A stretch of DNA of 9,172 bases from an uncultured Oscillibacter sp. GTDB taxonomy: Bacteria > Bacillota_A > Clostridia > Oscillospirales > Oscillospiraceae. The notes under the pieces are model-generated. The model searched no databases. It had not been told where the DNA came from and worked only from the letters and a program-made list of their open reading frames with translations. The first letter of the stretch is position 1. Each line of letters begins with the position of its first letter. The position numbers and the translations under genes were made by a program. Of this stretch, positions 1 to 4,647 are shown piece after piece. The stretch is taken from contig CATOKC010000129.1 in assembly GCA_951800675.1 (NCBI GenBank), forward strand, positions 1-9,172, read 5' to 3'.

Positions 1-685
1 GGCCAAAGGTGTAGATGTCGCAGAAGGCCATGGCGAAGTTATCCCCGTTGAGCTGACCGGACACGGTGAGGTTGGCCCGCTTGCCGAAGAAGTCCTGGCT
101 GTAGTCGATCTGCCCGTCCGGCGTCCGGGGCGGGTCGTTCACATCCAGGGTGGTCACCTGGAACATCTCCCCCGCGCCCTCGCAGTCGCTGGCAGTGATG
201 ATGGGGGTGTGGACGTAGACGAAGCCCCGGTCCTGGAAAAAGCAGTGGATGGCGTGGGCAGCGACAGACCGCACCCGGAACACGGCGGAGAAGAGGTTCG
301 TCCTCGGCCGCAGGTGGGCGATGGTGCGCAGGTACTCCACGCTGTGCCGCTTCTTCTGGAGGGGGTACTCCGGGGAGGAGACGCCCTCGATCTCAATGCG
401 CTCCGCCTTGACCTCCAGAGGCTGCTTGGCCTCGGGGGTGAGGACCAGCTTGCCGGTGACAATGAGGGCCGCGCCCACGTTCTGCCCGGCCACCTCCTTG
501 TAGTTGGTCAGGGCATTGGCATCCATCACCACCTGAAGGTTCCGGAAGCAGGAGCCGTCGTTGAGCTCCACAAAGCCGAAGCTCTTCATGTCCCGGATGG
601 TCCGGGCCCAGCCGCACACGGTGACGGTCTGGCCGTCCAGGGTCCCGGCGTCGGCGAAGAGGGACGCGATCTTGGTTTTTTCCAT
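1..685 (-). CDS. asnS: Asparaginyl-tRNA synthetase, N-terminal part (runs off left edge)
   Basis: Class II aminoacyl-tRNA synthetase that charges tRNA-Asn with asparagine in the cytoplasm. The visible 228 codons begin [14 protein letters not shown]. An OB-fold anticodon-binding domain covers roughly residues 15-100, with [20 protein letters not shown] near its start. The beginning of the catalytic domain follows and includes a [16 protein letters not shown] stretch, then DFFGK and [16 protein letters not shown]. The DCEGAGEMF wording is typical of AsnRS and separates it from AspRS and LysRS. The frame is open to position 1, so the C-terminal half lies outside the window. The start is the ATG at 685-683, with an AGGTGA ribosome site at 692-697, 6 nt upstream. 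The leader is too short for a T-box, so no tRNA-sensing control is visible. It is divergent from the pseudouridine operon. Confidence 0.95.
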   Translation of the reverse strand, partial: MEKTKIASLFADAGTLDGQTVTVCGWARTIRDMKSFGFVELNDGSCFRNLQVVMDANALTNYKEVAGQNVGAALIVTGKLVLTPEAKQPLEVKAERIEIEGVSSPEYPLQKKRHSVEYLRTIAHLRPRTNLFSAVFRVRSVAAHAIHCFFQDRGFVYVHTPIITASDCEGAGEMFQVTTLDVNDPPRTPDGQIDYSQDFFGKRANLTVSGQLNGDNFAMAFCDIYTFG

Positions 686-713
686 ATCATTTCACCTGCA
701 ATTATAGAAGTTT

Positions 714-730
714 TTCGGGTTCCTCCCGAA
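714..730 (-). other. Hairpin at the predicted 5' end of the asnS leader
   Basis: Six-bp stem TTCGGG/CCCGAA with a 5-nt loop (AGGAA in the minus-strand RNA), almost at the predicted transcript start. It has no T-run behind it and is unlikely to be a terminator. A 5'-end mRNA-stabilising hairpin is the simplest reading, but that is inference. Confidence 0.45.
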
Positions 731-737
731 TAGAGGT

Positions 738-766
738 ATTATACCTCCGGGAACCATATTTTACAA
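738..766 (-). promoter_or_regulatory. Sigma-A-type promoter of asnS
   Basis: Read on the minus strand, TTGTAA (766-761) and a perfect TATAAT (743-738) are separated by exactly 17 bp. This places transcription start near 731 and leaves a leader of about 45 nt before the asnS ATG. The -10 box lies inside a 7+1+7 bp perfect inverted repeat (GAGGTAT-T-ATACCTC, 733-747) that could be an operator. Confidence 0.8.
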
Positions 767-839
767 GGGCTTTTCGCGCTTTCCCCGGAAAGACCTCCCG
801 GCATTTCCACCAAATTTCCGCTCTCCCGCCAAAAATCTC

Positions 840-869
840 TTGACAAGCCGCCGGTCTCTGCGGCATAAT
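840..869 (+). promoter_or_regulatory. Sigma-A-type promoter of the pseudouridine operon
   Basis: A perfect TTGACA (840-845) is followed after 18 bp by CATAAT (864-869, 5 of 6 matches to TATAAT). The region from the -10 box to the ribosome site is conspicuously AT-rich and carries a direct repeat of TATAAGC at 869-875 and 888-894. Those repeats are 19 bp apart and form a plausible operator for the HTH domain of the first gene product. Confidence 0.75.
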
Positions 870-916
870 ATAAGCAATTGATTATTTTATAAGCTTAGTT
901 TTAGGAGGCGGTGTCA

Positions 917-1999
917 ATGACCCAGCGGGAGCGGCAGATCCTGCGCTGGATCGAGGAGGACCCCATGATTACCCAGCAGGAGCTGGCGGAACGGGCGGGC
1001 ATCACCCGGTCCTCGGCGGCGGTCCATGTGTCGAATCTGATGAAGAAGGGGCATATCGCCGGGCGGGGCTACATCCTGAGCACCGCGCCCTACGCGGTGG
1101 TGGTGGGGGGAGCCAACATGGACATCGGCGGACGGTCCATGGGCCCCCTGGTCCCCCGGGACTCCAACCCGGGCCGGGTGCGCATGAGCCTGGGGGGCGT
1201 GGGCCGGAACATCGCCCACAACCTGGCCCTCTTGGGCGTGGAGGTCCGGCTTCTCACCGCCTTTGGGGACGATGTGTCCGCCCAGAAGCTGGCCGCCTCC
1301 TGCGGCGAGCTGGGCATCGACATCAGTCAGGCCCTGCAGGTCCCCAACGGGGCCACCTCCACCTACCTGTACCTGGCCGGGCCCGACGGGGACATGGAGC
1401 TGGCCGTCTCGGACATGGAGATCTACGACCACCTGACTCCCGCCTTTCTCCAGTCCCGGTCCGCCCTTCTCTCCAACGCCCAGCTGGTGGTCACGGACAC
1501 CAACATCCCCGAGGCGTCCCTGCAATGGCTGGCGGAGAACTGCCGGGTCCCCCTCTTCGCCGACCCGGTCTCCACCGCCAAGGCAGAAAAATTGCGGCCC
1601 ATCCTGGGCAAACTCCACACCCTCAAGCCCAACCGCCTGGAGGCGGAGCTCCTCTCCGGCGTGGCCATTACGGACATCTCCAGCGCCCGGCGGGCCGCCC
1701 AGGCCCTCCTGGACACGGGCCTGCGCCGGGTGTTCCTCAGCCTGGGGGCCGGCGGCGCCCTCGCCGCCGACCACAACAGCGCCCTCCACCTCCCCTGCCC
1801 CCCGGCGGAGATGGTCAACACCACCGGCTGCGGCGACGCCTTCATGGCCGCCATCGCCTGGGCCTACCTGGAGGGTACGGACCTGGAGGGCACCGCCCGC
1901 CTGGGCCTCGCCGCCTCCGCCATCGCTATGGGGAGCGCCGAGACCATCAACCCCGCCATGAGCGCCGCCGCGGTGCGGTCCTTCCTTTCTTCTTTGTGA
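917..1999 (+). CDS. psuK: HTH-containing PfkB-family kinase, probable pseudouridine kinase
   Basis: Predicted to phosphorylate pseudouridine to pseudouridine 5'-phosphate in the cytoplasm, supplying the substrate of the downstream PsuG. The 360-residue protein has an N-terminal winged-helix DNA-binding segment (about residues 1-52, MTQRERQILRWIEEDP onward, LAERAGITRSSAAVHVSNLM). A PfkB/ribokinase domain follows, with VGGANMDIGG (63-72), the glycine-rich LGGVGRNIAHNLALLG near 92-107, and NTTGCGDAF (301-309), whose D307 is the expected catalytic base. The HTH-plus-kinase layout resembles E. coli YeiI, a relative of PsuK/YeiC, and the length fits. The ATG at 917 was chosen because AGGAGG (903-908) lies 8 nt upstream; the in-frame GTG at 911 is only 2 nt from it. 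The last codons (FLSSL-stop) lie inside an extragenic-type palindrome. A nucleoside kinase of other specificity is possible, but co-location with psuG argues for pseudouridine. Confidence 0.88.
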   Translation: MTQRERQILRWIEEDPMITQQELAERAGITRSSAAVHVSNLMKKGHIAGRGYILSTAPYAVVVGGANMDIGGRSMGPLVPRDSNPGRVRMSLGGVGRNIAHNLALLGVEVRLLTAFGDDVSAQKLAASCGELGIDISQALQVPNGATSTYLYLAGPDGDMELAVSDMEIYDHLTPAFLQSRSALLSNAQLVVTDTNIPEASLQWLAENCRVPLFADPVSTAKAEKLRPILGKLHTLKPNRLEAELLSGVAITDISSARRAAQALLDTGLRRVFLSLGAGGALAADHNSALHLPCPPAEMVNTTGCGDAFMAAIAWAYLEGTDLEGTARLGLAASAIAMGSAETINPAMSAAAVRSFLSSL

Positions 2000-2059
2000 A
2001 CAAAGAAGAAAGGAAGCGAAAGAAGAAAAACTTTTTGCCGCGAAACTTCGTTTCGCTTC
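1981..2059. repeat. Compound palindromic (REP-like) element overlapping the psuK stop
   Basis: Two adjacent inverted repeats, A/T-rich against a GC-rich background. The first is a perfect 17-bp stem: arms 1981-1997 (CTTCCTTTCTTCTTTGT) and 2000-2016, with a 2-nt loop. The psuK stop codon TGA (1997-1999) spans the last stem base and the loop. The second pairs GAAGCGAAA (2013-2021) with TTTCGCTTC (2051-2059), extended inward by GAAG/CTTC across a single bulged G. There is no uridine run in the usual terminator position, so it may be an attenuator, an mRNA stabiliser or a mobile-type repeat. Confidence 0.7.
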
Positions 2060-2077
2060 TGTGAAAGGAGGACTATC

Positions 2078-2560
2078 ATGCACATCAGGACTGCCTCTGC
2101 GGCGGAGATGCTTGCCCTCTGGGGCGAGAATCCGGACCATCCGTCTCCCACCGCCCGGTTCAACTGTGAGAACATCGAAAGCGGCAGCGCCACCCTCTTC
2201 GTCTGGGACCGGAGCGGGGTGCTGGTGGGGGAACTGTATCTCTTCCGCTCCCTGTCTGACCCGGACTTCGCCGACGGGAAAAAGCGGGCCTACTTCTGCG
2301 CCCTCCGCATCCGGAAGAACCTCCGGGGGCAGGGCCTCGGAACGGCCCTCATGGAGCACGTCATCGCCCAGGCCGCCCGGGAGGGCTTCACCGAACTCAC
2401 CATCGGCGTGGAGTACTCCGAGGAGGCCAACATCCGCCTCTACCGCCGCCTGGGCTTTACGGAGCCGGTGAAGGACTGCGTCTTTGACCCCTGCGCCATG
2501 GATGAAAACATGGAACCCGAGGCCCACGCGGGCTTCCAACTGCTCTTGAAGCGGCTATGA
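2078..2560 (+). CDS. GNAT-family N-acetyltransferase
   Basis: A 160-residue protein of the Gcn5-related acetyltransferase fold, expected to transfer acetyl from acetyl-CoA to an unknown amine. Motif A, the acetyl-CoA pyrophosphate loop, is visible as RKNLRGQGLGTALM (79-92). Motif B is NIRLYRRLGF (118-127). The length is typical of a single-domain GNAT. A ribosome site AAAGGAGG lies just upstream of the ATG at 2078. Its TGA overlaps the ATG of the next frame (ATGA, 2557-2560), so translation is probably coupled to the DUF2087 domain. It sits between psuK and psuG, yet acetylation is not a known step of pseudouridine breakdown. The GNAT/DUF2087 pair may be an insertion or an accessory modification unit. 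The substrate cannot be predicted. Confidence 0.88.
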   Translation: MHIRTASAAEMLALWGENPDHPSPTARFNCENIESGSATLFVWDRSGVLVGELYLFRSLSDPDFADGKKRAYFCALRIRKNLRGQGLGTALMEHVIAQAAREGFTELTIGVEYSEEANIRLYRRLGFTEPVKDCVFDPCAMDENMEPEAHAGFQLLLKRL

Positions 2561-3807
2561 ATAAACCGGCGGAGGACACAATCTTGGAATATTTGACCCT
2601 TCTAAAAAACTTCCTGGACGAGGAAAACCGGCTGAAAGCCTTCCCGTCCAAGCGAAAATTACAGCTCTGTGCCGTCAGCTACCTTGCGGAGAAGTTCGAG
2701 CCCGGGAAAATCTACACCGAGCGGGAGGTCAACGGCCTGCTCAACCAGTGGCACACCTTCCGGGACCCGGAGACCCTGCGCCGGGAGCTCTTTCAGAACC
2801 ACTATCTCGACCGCAGGCGGGACGGCAGCGCCTACTGGCTGGAGGCCCCCGCAAATACGAAACAAGAATGTCAACATCACAAGGAGGATATCAGCATGAA
2901 CAAGTATCTTGACGTAGCCCCCGAGGTCGCCGAAGCCCTCGCCGCCGGCAAGCCCGTGGTGGCCCTGGAATCCACCATCATCTCCCACGGGATGCCCTAC
3001 CCCCAGAACGTGGAGACGGCCCTGGCGGTGGAGAAGCTGGTCCGGGAGAACGGGGCCGTGCCCGCCACCATTGCCATCATCGGCGGGCGGCTGAAGGCGG
3101 GGCTCTCCCCGGAGGAGATCGAGTACTTCGGCAAGAAAGGTGCGGCCATCGCCAAGGCCAGCCGCCGGGACCTGCCGGTGCTCATCGCTAAGGGCCAGGA
3201 CGGCGCCTGCACCGTGACCACTACCATGATGATCGCCCACATGGCGGGCATCGGCGTCTTTGCCACGGGGGGCATCGGCGGCGTCCACCGGGGAGCGGAG
3301 ACCACCATGGACATCTCCGCGGACCTGGAGGAGCTCGCCCAGACGCCGGTGATGGTCATCTGCGCCGGGGCCAAGTCCATCCTGGACCTGGGCCTCACCC
3401 TGGAGTACCTGGAGACCAAGGGCGTGCCCGTCATCGGCTACGGCACCGAAGAACTCCCCGCCTTCTACACCCGTTCCTCCGGCTTCGGCGTGGACTACCG
3501 CCTGGACACCCCCGCCGAGCTGGCGGCGGCTTTCCGGGCCCAGCGGGACATGGGCCTCAAGGGCGGGATGCTGGTAACGAACCCCATCCCCGCCGAGTAC
3601 GCCATGGACCGGGCGGTCATCGACCAGGCCATCGATCAGGCCATCGCCGAGAGCCGGGAGCAGGGCATCCACGGCAAGGCTACCACCCCCTTCCTCCTGG
3701 CCCGGGTGAAGGACCTCACCGGCGGCGACAGTCTGGCAAGTAACATCCAGCTGGTGTTCAACAATGCCCGTCTGGCCGCCCAGACGGCGGTAGAGCTGGC
3801 CAAATAA
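2557..3807 (+). CDS. DUF2087 domain joined in frame to pseudouridine-5'-phosphate glycosidase
   Basis: The open frame from the ATG at 2557 gives 416 residues. Residues 1-113 carry a DUF2087-type domain, with the hallmark series FPSKRKLQLCAVSYLAEKF, YTEREVNGLL, ETLRRELFQNHYLDRRRDG and SAYWLE. No function is established for this family; it is often linked to HTH regulators, so a nucleic-acid or regulatory role is only a guess. Residues 114-416 are a complete PsuG. The junction (about 98-113, APANTKQECQHHKEDIS) looks like translated spacer, and its KED is encoded by an AAGGAGGAT ribosome site. The start overlaps the GNAT stop by 4 nt, suggesting coupling. Two products may exist: a DUF2087-PsuG fusion and free PsuG. 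It is also possible that a stop codon between two once separate genes was lost in this strain. Confidence 0.7.
   Translation: MNKPAEDTILEYLTLLKNFLDEENRLKAFPSKRKLQLCAVSYLAEKFEPGKIYTEREVNGLLNQWHTFRDPETLRRELFQNHYLDRRRDGSAYWLEAPANTKQECQHHKEDISMNKYLDVAPEVAEALAAGKPVVALESTIISHGMPYPQNVETALAVEKLVRENGAVPATIAIIGGRLKAGLSPEEIEYFGKKGAAIAKASRRDLPVLIAKGQDGACTVTTTMMIAHMAGIGVFATGGIGGVHRGAETTMDISADLEELAQTPVMVICAGAKSILDLGLTLEYLETKGVPVIGYGTEELPAFYTRSSGFGVDYRLDTPAELAAAFRAQRDMGLKGGMLVTNPIPAEYAMDRAVIDQAIDQAIAESREQGIHGKATTPFLLARVKDLTGGDSLASNIQLVFNNARLAAQTAVELAK
2881..2898 (+). promoter_or_regulatory. Internal ribosome site and start codon for psuG
   Basis: AAGGAGG at 2881-2887, 8 nt, then ATG at 2896. It lies within an open reading frame rather than after a stop codon and is in frame with the upstream DUF2087 start (339 nt apart). 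Confidence 0.8.
2896..3807 (+). CDS. psuG: Pseudouridine-5'-phosphate glycosidase (internal start)
   Basis: Cleaves the C-C glycosidic bond of pseudouridine 5'-phosphate to give uracil and ribose 5-phosphate. From the internal ATG the protein is 303 residues, close to the roughly 310 usual for the family, and starts MNKYLDVAPEVAEAL. Family hallmarks are VALESTIISHGMPYPQN (22-38), FATGGIGGVHRGAETTMDISADL (122-144), ICAGAKSILD (155-164) and TTPFLLARV (263-271). Lys160 matches the Schiff-base lysine of the E. coli enzyme (Lys166). Glu25, Lys87, His131, Asp143 and Asn283 match its other active-site residues, all at a constant offset of 6; the E. coli numbers are recalled from memory. AAGGAGG (2881-2887) lies 8 nt before the ATG, ideal spacing, so this start is probably used. 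The frame is also open upstream into the DUF2087 domain. Confidence 0.93.
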   Translation: MNKYLDVAPEVAEALAAGKPVVALESTIISHGMPYPQNVETALAVEKLVRENGAVPATIAIIGGRLKAGLSPEEIEYFGKKGAAIAKASRRDLPVLIAKGQDGACTVTTTMMIAHMAGIGVFATGGIGGVHRGAETTMDISADLEELAQTPVMVICAGAKSILDLGLTLEYLETKGVPVIGYGTEELPAFYTRSSGFGVDYRLDTPAELAAAFRAQRDMGLKGGMLVTNPIPAEYAMDRAVIDQAIDQAIAESREQGIHGKATTPFLLARVKDLTGGDSLASNIQLVFNNARLAAQTAVELAK

Positions 3808-3837
3808 TCTCCCACTGCCTGCTAAATGCTGCCCTCA

Positions 3838-3899
3838 GGTACTTTTTGTTCGGACAAAAAGTACCCCAAAAAACCGCTCAAGAAGCGTAGTTTCTTGAG
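3838..3899. repeat. Second compound palindromic element, after psuG
   Basis: A perfect 12-bp stem, GGTACTTTTTGT (3838-3849) with ACAAAAAGTACC (3854-3865) and loop TCGG. It is followed by an 8-bp stem, CTCAAGAA (3877-3884) with TTCTTGAG (3892-3899) and a 7-nt loop. The two-hairpin layout mirrors the element at 1981-2059, suggesting one family of extragenic repeats. Position after the psuG stop also allows a weak terminator role, but the sequence behind both stems is not a clean T-run. Confidence 0.65.
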
Positions 3900-3955
3900 A
3901 ATCTTCCTTGATTACGGGGGTTATTGGTTTGCGCTGCGACCTGATAGTCTGGTTT

Positions 3956-3984
3956 TTTCCAATTCCTCCCCTCCGTGGTATACT
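3956..3984 (+). promoter_or_regulatory. Probable promoter of the DUF1294 gene
   Basis: TATACT (3979-3984, 5 of 6 matches to TATAAT) with TTTCCA (3956-3961, 4 of 6 matches to TTGACA) 17 bp upstream. It lies about 30 nt before the ribosome site at 4001. The -10 is good and the -35 weak. Confidence 0.5.
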
Positions 3985-4016
3985 GTATATACAACGAGAA
4001 AGGAGGCTGATCTGCT

Positions 4017-4406
4017 ATGAAGAAAACCACCCGTCCGCTCCGGTTGATCCCCTGCGGAAACGGAGGCCCAGGAATGAAGTACACGTTTCTTCCGGAGGTC
4101 CAAAACGACGCACTATTCGTCCTGACCGGCTCCCCCCTTCCCCTGCTCGCCGGTTACTTGGCGGCGGTAAACCTCTGGGCCTTCGCTCTCATGGGCGTTG
4201 ACAAACGCCGTGCCAAGCGCAGGGGTGCCCGCCGCATCCGGGAACGGACGCTGTTCCTCTCCGCGCTCTTAGGCGGAAGCCCCGGCGCACTCCTTGGCAT
4301 GTGGACCTTCCGCCACAAGACGAAGCACTGGTACTTCGTTTGGGGGATGCCTCTGATCCTGGCGGCGCAGATCGCCCTCGGAATATGGATTTTTCATACC
4401 ATTTAA
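4017..4406 (+). CDS. DUF1294 small integral membrane protein
   Basis: A 129-residue membrane protein of unknown function. Three hydrophobic segments are visible: about residues 40-60 (PLPLLAGYLAAVNLWAFALMG), 78-96 and 105-127. The family hallmark is the basic loop after the first segment, VDKRRAKRRGARRIRERTL (61-79), followed by LSALLGGSPGALLGMWTFRHKTKH. The start is ambiguous. The ATG at 4017 has AGGAGG (4001-4006) 10 nt upstream, while the in-frame ATG at 4074 has GGAGG (4062-4066) only 7 nt upstream. The latter would give 110 residues, nearer the usual family size, and drop a polar 19-residue leader. It stands alone between its own promoter and a strong terminator, convergent with copA. 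Nothing nearby suggests a role. Confidence 0.85.
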   Translation: MKKTTRPLRLIPCGNGGPGMKYTFLPEVQNDALFVLTGSPLPLLAGYLAAVNLWAFALMGVDKRRAKRRGARRIRERTLFLSALLGGSPGALLGMWTFRHKTKHWYFVWGMPLILAAQIALGIWIFHTI

Positions 4407-4409
4407 GGC

Positions 4410-4439
4410 AGAGGCCCGGAACGTCAGTTCCGGGCCTCT
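4410..4439 (+). terminator. Rho-independent terminator between the DUF1294 gene and copA
   Basis: A 12-bp perfect GC-rich stem, AGAGGCCCGGAA (4410-4421) with TTCCGGGCCTCT (4428-4439) and a 6-nt loop. It is followed by a T-rich tail (TTCGTCTTT) on the plus strand, so it ends the DUF1294 transcript. On the minus strand the stem also follows the copA stop at 4447, with a weaker tail (GCCTTAAAT), so it may work in both directions. Confidence 0.85.
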
Positions 4440-4446
4440 TTCGTCT

Positions 4447-4647
4447 TTAGTTGATGCTGACCACCGTGTAACCGGCGTCGGTGACGGCCTTGGTGAGGGC
4501 CTCGTCGCTGGCCTCGCCGGTGACGGTGGCGGTACCGGCCTCCAGGTTCACCTTGGCGGTGACGCCGGGCAGGTCGTTGAGGGCCTTCTCCACCCGTCCG
4601 GAGCAGTGTCCGCACATCATACCCTCGATTTTCATGGTCTTTTCCAT
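4447..4647 (-). CDS. copZ: CopZ-like copper chaperone, possible independent product of the copA frame
   Basis: A 66-residue HMA domain starting [20 protein letters not shown], in the same frame as copA (residues 809-874). Cys12 and Cys15 form the Cu(I)-binding MxCxxC site. The length and fold match free CopZ chaperones, which deliver Cu(I) to CopA and CsoR. An AAGGAGG (minus strand, 4664-4658) lies 10 nt before the ATG at 4647, so separate translation is plausible alongside read-through from copA. E. coli is known to make a free chaperone from its copA gene by frameshifting. Here the route would be internal initiation, which is an inference from the sequence. Confidence 0.6.
   Translation of the reverse strand: MEKTMKIEGMMCGHCSGRVEKALNDLPGVTAKVNLEAGTATVTGEASDEALTKAVTDAGYTVVSIN

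Noticed and set aside
701..706. Second TATAAT on the minus strand close to the asnS start
   Set aside because: No acceptable -35 box 16-18 bp upstream, and the promoter at 738-766 is much better.
686..780. T-box riboswitch upstream of asnS
   Set aside because: The predicted promoter leaves only about 45 nt of leader, with no room for Stem I or an antiterminator, and no T-box core sequence is seen.
911..916. GTG at 911 as start of the HTH-kinase
   Set aside because: Only 2 nt after AGGAGG, too close for initiation; the ATG at 917 is 8 nt away.
914..2539. 541-residue open frame on the minus strand opposite psuK and the GNAT gene
   Set aside because: Low-complexity Gly/Val/Pro/His/Arg translation typical of the reverse of GC-rich genes; no domain, no convincing SD, and fully overlapped by two recognisable proteins.
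2659..3672. 337-residue minus-strand open frame opposite psuG
   Set aside because: Antisense shadow of a highly conserved enzyme; repetitive Gly/Asp/His composition.
3826..4020. 64-residue plus-strand open frame covering the palindrome and the DUF1294 promoter
   Set aside because: Runs through hairpins and a promoter, has no SD, and gives a sequence without protein character.
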